From Pseudomonadota bacterium (GTDB lineage: Bacteria > Pseudomonadota > Alphaproteobacteria > Sphingomonadales > Sphingomonadaceae), in contig JAFAFE010000006.1 of assembly GCA_023423655.1 (NCBI GenBank), positions 248,001 to 312,000 on the forward strand: a stretch of 64,000 bases of DNA, written 5' to 3'. Both the position numbers and the translations under genes were made by a program. This document shows positions 8,192-16,897 of the stretch, piece after piece. The notes beneath the pieces were generated by a model. The model was not told where the DNA came from, made no database searches, and saw nothing but the letters and a program-made list of their open reading frames with translations. The number at the start of each line of letters is the position of its first letter. Position 1 is the first letter of the stretch.

Positions 8192-8221
8192 AAGGCTCCG
8201 TGCAAACGGGGCCTTTTTGTT
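8192..8221 (+). terminator. Rho-independent terminator after the lipoprotein gene
   Basis: Stem GGCTCCGT / ACGGGGCC with a short loop, followed by TTTTTG, 25 bases after the stop codon. Confidence 0.85.
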
Positions 8222-8249
8222 TTGGGGGACTGGGGGCATGGCGCAACTT

Positions 8250-8407
8250 AAAAGCCCCTCCCCTTCAGGGGAGGGGTTGGGGTGGGGTCTGTCAGTATAA
8301 CGCAGGGCTAACCGATAGACCCCACCCCACTACGACTAAGAATTTTCGCTAGCGCGTAAAATTCCTAAGTCTCCGTTGCCCCTCCCCTAAAGGAGGAGGG
8401 GCTTTTC
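8250..8407. repeat. Family D palindromic repeat (copy 1)
   Basis: Outer hairpins AGCCCCTCCCCTTCAGGGGA and CCCCTCCCCTAAAGGAGG, then inner arms GGGGTGGGGTCTGTC / GACCCCACCCCAC. An AATTTTCGCT...AAAATTC segment lies in the right half. Related elements occur at 15655, 22858, 46332 and inside the gene at 19495-20880. Confidence 0.9.
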
Positions 8408-8514
8408 AATTCCAACCTAGGCGAACTTGAAACAACCCTTGGGAACCTATCACTGACAGTCTGGGACCACGGCGGAAGGATAATCCAATCGCTCAAGAAG
8501 ACGCCTTCACCCCG

Positions 8515-9303
8515 TCAAATCAACCCCGCCAGCGGGCTGGACGGGTCGGCATAGAGGCGGCGGCCCATGCGGCCTGACAAATAGGCCATGCGGCCGGCTT
8601 CAACCGCTGCTTTCATCGCGCGGGCCATGAGGATGGGGTCTTTGGCTTCGGCAATCGCGGTGTTCATGAGGATACCATCGCAGCCCAACTCCATACCGAC
8701 TGCCGCGTCCGACGCGGTGCCGACACCGGCATCGACCAGCACCGGCACTTTTGCGCCTTCGACGATCAGGCGGATGGTGACGCGGTTCTGGATGCCAAGC
8801 CCCGAACCGATCGGCGCGCCCAAGGGCATGATCGCGACCGCCCCCGCCTCTTCCAATTGTTTCGCGGCAATCGGGTCATCGACGCAATAGACCATCGGGT
8901 GAAAGCCTTCCTTCGCCAATATTTCGGTCGCCTTCAACGTCTCGCGCATATCGGGGTAGAGCGTGCGCGCTTCGCCCAGCACTTCGAGCTTAACCAGATC
9001 CCAACCGCCCGCCTCGCGCGCCAGCCTCAGCGTGCGGATCGCATCATCGGCAGTGAAACAGCCAGCGGTGTTGGGCAGATAGGTGATTTTCTTGGGGTCG
9101 ATATAATCGGTCAGCATCGGTGCATTAGGGTCGCTCACATTGACGCGCCGCACCGCGACCGTGACAATTTCCGCGCCCGACGCTTCGACTGCCGCCGCAT
9201 TTTGTTCAAAATCCTTATATTTCCCCGTGCCGACGATAAGGCGCGAGGTGAAGCTTTTGCCGGCAACGGTCCAACTGTCTGCGGGCCCATTATCTATAGT
9301 CAC
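8515..9303 (-). CDS. thiG: Thiazole synthase ThiG
   Basis: Forms the thiazole phosphate ring of thiamine from DXP, dehydroglycine and ThiS thiocarboxylate. The 262-residue protein shows the Schiff-base lysine region WDLVKLEVLG, the phosphate-binding PLGAPIGSGLG and VLVDAGVGTASDA, and the late segment GCDGILMNTAIAEA, all standard for ThiG. It follows thiS by 68 bases on the same strand. No thiC, thiD, thiE or thiO gene is present nearby, so the rest of the pathway must lie elsewhere. Confidence 0.97.
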   Translation of the reverse strand: MTIDNGPADSWTVAGKSFTSRLIVGTGKYKDFEQNAAAVEASGAEIVTVAVRRVNVSDPNAPMLTDYIDPKKITYLPNTAGCFTADDAIRTLRLAREAGGWDLVKLEVLGEARTLYPDMRETLKATEILAKEGFHPMVYCVDDPIAAKQLEEAGAVAIMPLGAPIGSGLGIQNRVTIRLIVEGAKVPVLVDAGVGTASDAAVGMELGCDGILMNTAIAEAKDPILMARAMKAAVEAGRMAYLSGRMGRRLYADPSSPLAGLI

Positions 9304-9371
9304 GGATTTTCCTGTCTGTCTTGATGGGGGATATGGGGGAGATATGCAGCTTTATGTAGGTAGCGCGGCGG

Positions 9372-9584
9372 TCAGCCACCACCCACAAAATGCACAATTT
9401 CGATTTCGTCCCCCGCCGCGAGTGCCACATCCGCCAAGGTCGAGCGCGGCACGATTTCGCGATTGCGCTCGACTGCAACCTTTTCGGGCGCAAGGCCAAG
9501 TTCGGCGGCCAGCCCTGCCAGCGTCAAGCCTTCGGCGACGCGGCGCGGTTCGCCATTCACGATAATGTCCAATTGCGCTGTCAT
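9372..9584 (-). CDS. thiS: Sulfur carrier protein ThiS
   Basis: A 70-residue ubiquitin-like sulfur carrier, thiocarboxylated at its C-terminal glycine and used by ThiG. The body (IIVNGEPRRVAEGLTLAGLA, VAVERNREIVPRS) and the end HFVGGG are typical; the family norm is a final GG, here preceded by one more Gly. The frame is open far upstream, but conserved sequence starts at MTAQLDIIVNG. I found no TPP riboswitch consensus (CTGAGA) upstream. Confidence 0.93.
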   Translation of the reverse strand: MTAQLDIIVNGEPRRVAEGLTLAGLAAELGLAPEKVAVERNREIVPRSTLADVALAAGDEIEIVHFVGGG

Positions 9585-9732
9585 CTTTTTACCCAAATCC
9601 TTCCGCTCGCGTTGGCAAATGCGGACGGCCTTCCTATAAGACCGCCTGTCCGGACTGCTTCGCATCCGGCAACGCGCCGCCATTTGGGCGGTGCATCCGT
9701 GGCTCATACACACAAGATTGCCCAGAGGAAAC

Positions 9733-10776
9733 ATGACCAGTCGCACCCCGTTGCATTTGGCTTTGCTGCTTCTCGCCGTCACGTGGACCCCGTCCGCTTT
9801 TGCCCGCGCAAGTGCGGCAACCCCTAACAATGCTGACGCGCAAGAAACCCCGCTCTATGTTCCGCCTTTGGTGGCGACCTTGCCTCCACCTCCGCCGCCT
9901 CCCCCTCCGCCACCCCCTCCCCCGCCGCCACCTTCGGCGCGCGACATGGTGATCGAGGCGATCAAAAACGGATCGAAGGAAGAAATTGCCACGATCGTCA
10001 AATATGCCAAGCGCGTCAGCCCCGACGAAAAGGCGGACATAGAGGCGCTGCACAAAGATTATCTCACGCGCCACGCGACCCAATTGGCCGCCGCCAAGGC
10101 CGCCAAGGAAGAGGCGCTGCGCACCGCGCGCTTTTTCGATAATTGGAAAGGCGAAGGCGAACTTGGCGCGTTTCTCACCACCGGTAATACCGAAGCATCG
10201 GGCGTGTCGGGCGGGTTAAGGCTAAAGCGCGAGGGGCTGCAATGGCGGCATAATCTGTTCGCTTCGGCCGATTACCAGCGCACCAATGGGGTGACCTCGC
10301 GCGAATATATTGTCGCAGGCTATAAGCCCGACTGGAAGATTAATGACAGCCTCTATGTCTATGGACTTGGCCAATATGAACGCGACATCAAGGCCGGTTA
10401 TGGCCGCCGCCTGTCGCTTGGCCCCGGCCTTGGCTATAAGGTCATCAACACCGCAAAGACTAAGTTGGACCTTGAGGCAGGGGCCTCCTTGCGCGACACC
10501 CAATATCTGACACAAGCGTCGGAAACCACTGTGGTGGGCCGTCTTGCCGCCAATCTGGGCTGGCAGATTTCGCCGACCTTGCGCCTGTCAGAAAATGCGG
10601 CGGTGCATTTCGAACCGCAATCTGCCAATATCAACGCGCTGACATCGCTTGATTTCAAAGTCTCGAAAAAAGTATCGACGCGCCTGAGCTATTTATTACT
10701 GCATGAAACCGACCCGCTACCGGGGCGTGAAATGACCGATGGAACCACGCGCTTCACTGTCGTTTATGGTTTCTGA
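9733..10776 (+). CDS. DUF481 outer-membrane beta-barrel protein with polyproline tract
   Basis: A 347-residue exported protein of the DUF481 (YdiY-like, salt-induced outer-membrane protein) family. Order: signal peptide to about residue 25, a low-complexity region with 17 consecutive prolines (about 51-67), a helical segment (SARDMVIEAIKNGSKEEIA to about 130), then a beta-barrel from about 140 (GELGAFLTTGNTEASG, the DUF481 start) to the terminal Phe of VVYGF, typical of outer-membrane insertion. AGAGGA precedes the ATG by 4 bases. The polyproline tract should need EF-P for translation. Function of the family is unknown. Confidence 0.88.
   Translation: MTSRTPLHLALLLLAVTWTPSAFARASAATPNNADAQETPLYVPPLVATLPPPPPPPPPPPPPPPPPSARDMVIEAIKNGSKEEIATIVKYAKRVSPDEKADIEALHKDYLTRHATQLAAAKAAKEEALRTARFFDNWKGEGELGAFLTTGNTEASGVSGGLRLKREGLQWRHNLFASADYQRTNGVTSREYIVAGYKPDWKINDSLYVYGLGQYERDIKAGYGRRLSLGPGLGYKVINTAKTKLDLEAGASLRDTQYLTQASETTVVGRLAANLGWQISPTLRLSENAAVHFEPQSANINALTSLDFKVSKKVSTRLSYLLLHETDPLPGREMTDGTTRFTVVYGF
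9883..9933 (+). repeat. Low-complexity tract encoding 17 prolines
   Basis: Seventeen consecutive CCN codons using all four third bases. The mixed codons argue for selection on the protein rather than simple slippage of one triplet. It lies in the DUF481 protein between signal peptide and helical segment. Confidence 0.95.
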
Positions 10777-10814
10777 CGGGGCGCAAGCTTTCACGCGCGA
10801 AAAAGGATGATCCG

Positions 10815-11255
10815 ATGGCCGAAACGCCGACAATCTATGTTCTGAATGGCCCCAATCTTAACCTGCTCGGCACACGCGAGCCGGAGATTTACGGGTCGGA
10901 CACGCTGGATATGATCGCCGAACGCTTGCGCTCGCAAGGCGGGAAGCTGGGCTTTCACATCGAATTTCGCCAGTCCAACCATGAAGGCACATTGATCGAC
11001 TGGATACAGGAAGCAGGCGCAAAGGCCGCCCATGCCATCCTCATCAATGCGGCAGGTTACACCCATACATCCATCGCCATCCATGATGCGTTAAAGGCCG
11101 TCACCGTGCCGGTGTTCGAAGTCCACCTGTCCGAACCCAAAGAGCGCGAGGCGTTCCGCCACACAAGCTATGTCGGCATGGTCGCGAAAGAATGTTTTTC
11201 CGGTCATGGGGCCAAGAGCTATGAACTGGCGCTGGACGCCGCCGCCCAGCTTTGA
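10815..11255 (+). CDS. aroQ: Type II 3-dehydroquinate dehydratase
   Basis: Third step of the shikimate pathway, dehydrating 3-dehydroquinate. The 146-residue protein has the type II signature NGPNLNLLGTREPEIYG with catalytic Arg and Tyr, INAAGYTHTSIAIHDAL, and the late VHLSEPKEREAFRHTSY. An AAGGA ribosome site lies 9 bases upstream. It precedes accB-accC, a common alphaproteobacterial arrangement. Confidence 0.97.
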   Translation: MAETPTIYVLNGPNLNLLGTREPEIYGSDTLDMIAERLRSQGGKLGFHIEFRQSNHEGTLIDWIQEAGAKAAHAILINAAGYTHTSIAIHDALKAVTVPVFEVHLSEPKEREAFRHTSYVGMVAKECFSGHGAKSYELALDAAAQL

Positions 11256-11375
11256 CATAGAGCATTTAATCAGGGACGCTTTTTAACAAGACAGGCTTTC
11301 AAGGGGGACGCCATCCGTAGCGTCCGGACAAAAGCAAGCGCCGATAACAAATTATACCAAGGGACACGCAAATAT

Positions 11376-11864
11376 ATGTCAGACAATAACAGTCATGGGC
11401 ACGGACATGGGGGCATGAAAATCGACGTCGATATGGTGCGTCAGCTCGCCGAAATGCTCGGCGAAACCGGCCTTAGCGAAATCGAAGTCGAAGATGGCGA
11501 CCGCAAGATCAAAGTATCGCGCGCTGTCACCGCCGCTCCCGTCCATGTGGCCGCAGCATCCGCGCCCGTCGCTGTAGCAGCAGCCCCCGCCGCTGCTCCT
11601 GAAGCCGCGGCCCCTGCCGCCGACGCGCATAGCAATGCGACAAAATCGCCGATGGTCGGCACCGCTTATCTCGCGGCAGAACCCGGCGCAGCGCCCTTTG
11701 CCAGCGTCGGCAGTAAGGTCGCGGCGGGCGACACCATCCTCATCGTCGAAGCGATGAAGGTGATGAACCCGATCACCGCGCCCAATGGCGGCACGCTCAC
11801 GCATATGCTGGTCGAAAATGGCCAGCCGGTCGAATTTGACCAGCCGCTGTTCGTAATCGCCTGA
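11376..11864 (+). CDS. accB: Biotin carboxyl carrier protein of acetyl-CoA carboxylase
   Basis: Carries the biotin that shuttles carboxyl groups from AccC to the transferase. The 162-residue protein has an N-terminal helical region, an Ala/Pro-rich linker (about 55-90) and a biotinyl domain with the acceptor lysine in EAMKVMN near residue 130. The His/Gly-rich start (SDNNSHGHGHGG) is unusual but short. It is 17 bases upstream of accC and clearly co-transcribed. Confidence 0.97.
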   Translation: MSDNNSHGHGHGGMKIDVDMVRQLAEMLGETGLSEIEVEDGDRKIKVSRAVTAAPVHVAAASAPVAVAAAPAAAPEAAAPAADAHSNATKSPMVGTAYLAAEPGAAPFASVGSKVAAGDTILIVEAMKVMNPITAPNGGTLTHMLVENGQPVEFDQPLFVIA

Positions 11865-11881
11865 CGCCGGACCGCCTGCTC

Positions 11882-13246
11882 ATGACCATCGAAAAGCTCC
11901 TCATTGCCAATCGCGGCGAAATTGCGCTGCGTATCCATCGCGCGTGCCATGAAATGGGCATCAAGACGGTTGCGGTCCATTCGACCGCCGACGCCGACGC
12001 GATGCATGTGCGCCTTGCCGATGAAGCGGTGTGCATCGGCCCGCCCGCGGCCAAGGACAGCTATCTCAATATTCCGGCGATTATTTCAGCCGCAGAAATC
12101 AGCGGCGCGGATGCAATCCATCCGGGCTATGGCTTCCTCTCTGAAAATGCGCAATTTGCCGATATTGTCGAAGCGCATAACCTGATTTTCGTCGGCCCCA
12201 AGCCCGACCATATCCGCATCATGGGCGACAAGGTCGAAGCCAAGCGCACGGCTGGCGCGCTCGGCCTGCCGCTGGTGCCGGGATCGGACGGCGCGATTGA
12301 AAGCGTCGAAGAAGCCAAGCGCGTCGCCGAAGATATCGGCTATCCGGTGCTGGTCAAGGCTGCCTCCGGTGGCGGCGGGCGCGGGATGAAGGTCATCCCC
12401 GACGCGGACAGCCTTGAAAGCTTGATGTCCCAGGCCAAATCCGAAGCCAAAGCGGCCTTCGGTGACGATACCGTCTATATGGAAAAATATCTGGGCAATC
12501 CGCGCCATATCGAATTTCAGATTTTCGGCGACGGCAATGGCAATGCGATCCATTTGGGCGAGCGCGATTGCTCGCTCCAGCGCCGCCACCAGAAAGTGCT
12601 GGAAGAAGCCCCCTCGCCGGTCATTTCCTCGGCGGTGCGTGAAGAAATGGGCGGCATCGTTGCCAAAGCGATGGCCGATATGGGTTATCGCGGCGCGGGC
12701 ACCATCGAATTCCTTTATGAAGATGGCGAATTTTATTTCATCGAAATGAATACGCGGCTTCAGGTCGAACATCCCGTCACCGAAATGATTACCGGTGTGG
12801 ACCTTGTGCGCGAACAGATCCGCGTCGCCGAAGGCAAGCCTTTGTCGGTCAAGCAGGATGAAATCGAGTTTAAAGGCCATGCGATCGAATGTCGCATCAA
12901 TGCGGAAGACCCCGAAAGCTTCATGCCCAATCCCGGCACCGTGACGCGCTATCATGTTCCCGGCGGGATGCATGTGCGCGTCGATAGCGGCCTTTACCAA
13001 GGCTATAAGGTGCCGCCTTATTATGACAGCATGATCGGCAAGCTCATCGTTTATGGCCGCACCCGCGAAGGTTGCCTGATGCGTTTGCGCCGCGCTTTGG
13101 AGGAGTTTGTGATCGAGGGCATGAAAACCACGATTCCGCTCCACCGCAAGCTGATCGACGACCCGCAGGTGCAGGATGGCGACTATACAATCAAATGGCT
13201 GGAGGAGTGGCTGGCCCGCAACAGTGAAGCGGACAAACAAAGCTGA
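11882..13246 (+). CDS. accC: Acetyl-CoA carboxylase biotin carboxylase subunit
   Basis: ATP-dependent carboxylation of biotin on AccB, opening fatty-acid synthesis. The 454-residue ATP-grasp protein contains the opening LLIANRGEIALRI, the glycine-rich loop ASGGGGRGMK, HQKVLEEAPSP and EMNTRLQVEHPVTE. Length is standard. It ends 65 bases before the L,D-transpeptidase start, on the same strand. Confidence 0.98.
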   Translation: MTIEKLLIANRGEIALRIHRACHEMGIKTVAVHSTADADAMHVRLADEAVCIGPPAAKDSYLNIPAIISAAEISGADAIHPGYGFLSENAQFADIVEAHNLIFVGPKPDHIRIMGDKVEAKRTAGALGLPLVPGSDGAIESVEEAKRVAEDIGYPVLVKAASGGGGRGMKVIPDADSLESLMSQAKSEAKAAFGDDTVYMEKYLGNPRHIEFQIFGDGNGNAIHLGERDCSLQRRHQKVLEEAPSPVISSAVREEMGGIVAKAMADMGYRGAGTIEFLYEDGEFYFIEMNTRLQVEHPVTEMITGVDLVREQIRVAEGKPLSVKQDEIEFKGHAIECRINAEDPESFMPNPGTVTRYHVPGGMHVRVDSGLYQGYKVPPYYDSMIGKLIVYGRTREGCLMRLRRALEEFVIEGMKTTIPLHRKLIDDPQVQDGDYTIKWLEEWLARNSEADKQS

Positions 13247-13311
13247 ATTCCAGCCTTGCCCTTGACGTTCGTTCAGCCGCCATGCAGCATGGATCAGCAA
13301 TGAGGAAACCC

Positions 13312-14757
13312 ATGTCGAACCCAATCAAACGCGCTCCGCTTGCGGCAACCCTTCCGCTTGTCTCTCTCCTTGTTCTTGCAGCCGCATCGCCGGTTCTGGC
13401 CCAGACCGGAACCAAGAGCAGCAGCACCAAGGCACCCGCTTCCAAGGATTTGTCCAAAGCGGTCGAACAAACCGGCAAGCAGCCTGCCAAACCGCAGACC
13501 ACCAAGCCCCAGACGAATAGCGATCAGGCCGGTCCTGTCGCGCTTGATGCGACCGGTCCTGCAACGACCGAGCCGAATATGCCGCCCCCGCCCTCTCAGG
13601 TGGTGGCGCGCAACTGGTCGAAGGCCGACGCGCGCGCTTTGCTGGAGCAGGTCAAGCTTGCCAACCATTACGGGCTTGTCCCCACCGCCTATAATCCGGC
13701 GGGGCTGCAAGCCGCGATTGAAGGCGGGGATCAGGCGCAACTGACACAGGTTGCAACCGACAGTTTCCTTAAACTAGCGCGTCACCTGCGCGATGGCTCG
13801 ACGCCCAAATCGGCAAAAATCGAATGGTTCGTCAAGGATGACGACGCTTATACCCACACCGATGACCTGCTTTTGGCGCAAGCGACCGAGCAGCATGATG
13901 TTGCGGGCGCTCTCGCCTCGCTCGAACCGACCCACAATGATTATAAGTTGCTCAAGGCCGAACTTGCCAAGACACCGGCATCGGAAACCGCCAAGATCGG
14001 CCTTATCCGTACCAATCTGGAACGCTGGCGCTGGCTGCCGCGCGATCTCGGACAACGCTATATTTTCGTCAATGTGCCGGAATATACCGCGCAACTGGCG
14101 GATTCGGGCAAGCTCTTGCGCACCCACCGCGTGATTGTCGGCAACAGCAAAACCCCGACGCCGCAGCTTAATGTCGATGCCAAGGGCGTGTTCCTGAACC
14201 CCGTCTGGTATTTGCCCCAATCCATCATCGACGAAGGCGTGGGCGCGCTGATCCGCAACAATCCGGCGCAGGCCAAGGCGCGCGGCTATACATGGACCAA
14301 ATCGGGCAACAAGCTTTATGTCCAGCAAAAGGCGAGCGTCGATAATTCGCTTGGCATGATGAAGATGGATATGCCCAACGACCATGCCATCTTCCTGCAT
14401 GATACGCCGGCCAAAAATCTGTTTAACACCACCAACCGCGCCTATAGCCACGGCTGTATCCGCACCGACCGCGCGGTCGAATTCGCCGCGTTCATGGCGA
14501 TCTATTATGGTGGCAAGACGACCGACGAGTTGAAACAGATCATCTATTCGGGCGAAACCAAGCAAATCCCCTTCCCCGAACCGATCCCCGTCTACATCAA
14601 CTATTTCACCGCGCGCGTGGAAGACGGCCAGTTCAAAAAATTCGCCGATATATACGGCCGCGACCGTCCGGTACTGGCGTCGATGGGCTATAAGGCCCCC
14701 GCCGCGACCCCTGCGAAAAAGCCTGCGGCCAAGAAGCCTGCGGGTAAAAAAGGCTAA
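13312..14757 (+). CDS. L,D-transpeptidase (YcbB/LdtD type)
   Basis: A 481-residue periplasmic enzyme expected to make 3-3 crosslinks in peptidoglycan. It has a cleavable signal peptide (to about residue 31, ending LAQ), a Lys/Thr/Pro-rich linker (32-90), a scaffold domain, and a YkuD catalytic domain with the motif SHGCIRT holding the nucleophilic Cys. The C-terminus is a Lys/Ala/Pro-rich tail (about 460-481) that could bind wall or nucleic acid polyanions. GAGGAA lies 5 bases before the chosen ATG; an ATG ten codons earlier is less likely. Confidence 0.92.
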   Translation: MSNPIKRAPLAATLPLVSLLVLAAASPVLAQTGTKSSSTKAPASKDLSKAVEQTGKQPAKPQTTKPQTNSDQAGPVALDATGPATTEPNMPPPPSQVVARNWSKADARALLEQVKLANHYGLVPTAYNPAGLQAAIEGGDQAQLTQVATDSFLKLARHLRDGSTPKSAKIEWFVKDDDAYTHTDDLLLAQATEQHDVAGALASLEPTHNDYKLLKAELAKTPASETAKIGLIRTNLERWRWLPRDLGQRYIFVNVPEYTAQLADSGKLLRTHRVIVGNSKTPTPQLNVDAKGVFLNPVWYLPQSIIDEGVGALIRNNPAQAKARGYTWTKSGNKLYVQQKASVDNSLGMMKMDMPNDHAIFLHDTPAKNLFNTTNRAYSHGCIRTDRAVEFAAFMAIYYGGKTTDELKQIIYSGETKQIPFPEPIPVYINYFTARVEDGQFKKFADIYGRDRPVLASMGYKAPAATPAKKPAAKKPAGKKG

Positions 14758-14822
14758 AATAACCGGAAAACGCTCCTGCCCCCTCCTCCCTTGCCTGAAA
14801 AATGCAAGCAGAGAAGGGGTGT

Positions 14823-15527
14823 TCAGTCGTCGGTTCTCCCTTCAAGCCGCGCTTGCGCATAGCAGCGATGGATTTGCCGGTTAACTTCGCCATAGGCATA
14901 TTCCGCTGCATCGTCGGCGCTCGCCCGGCATTGCCGCGCGTAAAGTTTCGCGACCCTTTCCCGCGCCAGCGCCAGTTCGAGGAGGCGCATCGCAAGCTTA
15001 TGGTCATACACCACGCGCTTGCCCAGATATTGCCCGCGATACCAGACTTCTTCTTCAAAGCCGTAAACCGCGCGTTCGAGTAATATCTCTTCCAGTTCCT
15101 GAAACCGCATCATAAGCTGCCTTTCCCATTGGACCTTGAAGCAAGGATTGGCCTGACGGTGGCGGTAAAATGTCTGCGACGATACGCCGAGCGCGCGGGC
15201 GACCTGCCGCGCATTGCCGGTAATATAGAGGCCGTGCAGCACCTTATTGGCAAGCTTCCCGTCCCACACCCGATCATAAGCGCGCCCGCGCCGGTCCGTG
15301 CGGCGCGTCGCGGCATCGGCCAGATGCCAGCGTGTAACCATACGCGACCACGTCCGGCTGCGCCGCGCCAACGCACCGAACAAAGTCCGCCGCTCGACCC
15401 GCGAACGCGCCATCCGCCCGACATCACTCCCCGCTATGTGCTGCATCCGGATAGCGGACATGGGGGTGCGCGCGGTGTCGGGTGTGGGAGCAGAAGGCGT
15501 AGCGGAACCACGCATGGCAACGGTCAT
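14823..15527 (-). CDS. Orphan helix-turn-helix protein
   Basis: A 234-residue very basic protein. A helix-turn-helix of the homeodomain/terminase-small-subunit kind is clear near residues 120-150 (GNARQVARALGVSSQTFYRH). It is followed by a helix pair ending in GFEEEVWYRGQYLGKR and YDHKLAMRLLELAL, a layout I associate with a widespread sphingomonad protein group of unknown function. AAAGGA lies 6 bases before the ATG. The 5' flank is AT-rich and then a family D repeat. It could be a domesticated phage terminase-like DNA-binding protein; no large terminase or phage gene is near. Confidence 0.75.
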   Translation of the reverse strand: MTVAMRGSATPSAPTPDTARTPMSAIRMQHIAGSDVGRMARSRVERRTLFGALARRSRTWSRMVTRWHLADAATRRTDRRGRAYDRVWDGKLANKVLHGLYITGNARQVARALGVSSQTFYRHRQANPCFKVQWERQLMMRFQELEEILLERAVYGFEEEVWYRGQYLGKRVVYDHKLAMRLLELALARERVAKLYARQCRASADDAAEYAYGEVNRQIHRCYAQARLEGRTDD

Positions 15528-15654
15528 AGGCAAATCCTTTCCCGTTCGCTTTATGTTCCGTATAGGATGAAATGTCAAGATATATTTAACCTATTTGGTT
15601 ATTTATGGTGAAGATGGGCAAAAAACTCCTGCTTTTCAGGAAAGGAATAACGCA
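15528..15654. promoter_or_regulatory. AT-rich region upstream of the HTH gene
   Basis: Contains AAATGTCAAGATATATTT and TTTGGTTATTTATGG stretches, clearly more AT-rich than the surrounding coding DNA. It is the only place for the promoter of the helix-turn-helix gene. I cannot assign exact -10 and -35 boxes. Confidence 0.35.
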
Positions 15655-15860
15655 AAAAGCCCCTCCTCCTTTAGGGGAGGGGCTTACGCAGCCTTATGAG
15701 CGTAGCGAATTAGGCGGAGTGGGGTGGGGTCTTTTCGCGACCGCAACGCCAGACTGAGAAACCCCACCCCAACCCCTCCCCTAAAGGAGGAGGGGCTAAA
15801 GTTGCGCTTTTCCTTCCCCTAAAAGAGGAGGGGCTAAAGTTGTGCCTTAGAGGAGGGGCT
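15655..15860. repeat. Family D palindromic repeat (copy 2, extended)
   Basis: A full element (outer CCCCTCCTCCTTTAGGGGAG and CCCCTCCCCTAAAGGAGGAG, inner GGGGTGGGGTCT / ACCCCACCCCAACC) plus two extra right-hand arms in tandem (AGGAGGGGCTAAAGTTG twice and a third truncated). It lies between two genes of the same strand. Confidence 0.9.
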
Positions 15861-15884
15861 AATTGCGACAAAGGTCACGCCCTC

Positions 15885-16793
15885 TCACCCGCATTCATGC
15901 GCTAGCGCCGCCGCGTCCACCTTGTCGGCCACAATCGCAGCGGCGATTTTCTTGCTCACAGGGGTAAGCACCGAAAAATGGTCGCAACCGGACGCGGTGA
16001 TAAAATGGAGGTTCGCGTTATTATTGCGGCGCTCCAGATCGCGCAGATCGTCGATATTACCGCCGGTGCCTTCGATAATATAGGTCGGCATGGTGATGGC
16101 GTGGAGCCAGCGATAAGGCTGGCGCAAGCGCAGCGCGGCTTGATTGTCGGGCGCAATCGGCAAGGGAATAGCATCGCCATAGAGCGCCGGATCGGCGACC
16201 GGCCCGAACGCGAACACGCCTTGCCACGGGCCGCCATATTCCGCCGCGAGCAATGCGAGCGTCCCGCCGCTGCTATGCCCGCCAAGATAGATGCGTTGCG
16301 GGTCGACGCCGGGCTGTTGTTTCAGCCAGTTTGCCGCCGCGACCAGATCATCGACCTCGCCATAAAAGCCCTCGCCCTCGCCCGGATTGCCGTTCAATCC
16401 GCGCAAGGAGGGGTAAAATACCATCAGCCCCGCATCGCGGAACGCCTTGGCGCTCTGGTCATTATCGGCGGGTTGCGGCGACCATACATTGCCGAGCGAC
16501 AAATCCCCGCCCGTCACCCATACTATAGCGGGCCGCTTGGTCCCGTCCGCAGGCGCGGGCGTCAGATAGCCGCTGGTTTCGCCCTTGGGCGCGGGATAGC
16601 GCACCAGTTCGAGTATATCGGGCGGCGGCACGGGCGCGGCACCGATTTGCCGCTTGGCCCCGACCAGCGCCGCATCCTGCCCCTGCCGCGCTTCGGCCAA
16701 GCTGCGCGTTTCGGGCGGCTCGGACGAACAGGCCGCAAGCGCCAATAATCCCGCGGCAAAGGCCAGGTTTTTCATCTGTGCTGCCCGGTGCAT
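15885..16793 (-). CDS. Lipoprotein alpha/beta hydrolase (prolyl-oligopeptidase/esterase type)
   Basis: A 302-residue exported hydrolase. The start MHRAAQMKNLAFAAGLLALA leads into a lipobox (LAAC), so it is probably a lipoprotein. The nucleophile elbow is GGHSSGG, with WVTGGDL supplying an oxyanion-hole-like segment and a late catalytic His in ASGCDHFSVL. AAGGGA lies 6 bases before the first ATG; a second ATG six codons on would also give a good signal peptide. The likely activity is ester or peptide hydrolysis in the periplasm; substrate unknown. Confidence 0.85.
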   Translation of the reverse strand: MHRAAQMKNLAFAAGLLALAACSSEPPETRSLAEARQGQDAALVGAKRQIGAAPVPPPDILELVRYPAPKGETSGYLTPAPADGTKRPAIVWVTGGDLSLGNVWSPQPADNDQSAKAFRDAGLMVFYPSLRGLNGNPGEGEGFYGEVDDLVAAANWLKQQPGVDPQRIYLGGHSSGGTLALLAAEYGGPWQGVFAFGPVADPALYGDAIPLPIAPDNQAALRLRQPYRWLHAITMPTYIIEGTGGNIDDLRDLERRNNNANLHFITASGCDHFSVLTPVSKKIAAAIVADKVDAAALAHECG

Positions 16794-16897
16794 CTGTTTC
16801 CCTTCAAAGCTAGTGCGCCCGCATTTTACGCCCGCAAAACCACATCAAATCATTCACAGACAATTTCCATCATCATCAACCACTAACCGCCAACCGT

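Noticed and set aside
9585..9732. TPP riboswitch before thiS
   Set aside because: No CTGAGA-type core or matching stem on the minus strand.
12086..13324. Long minus-strand open frame opposite accC
   Set aside because: Antisense shadow of accC with His/Asp-rich composition typical of reversed coding; no domain.
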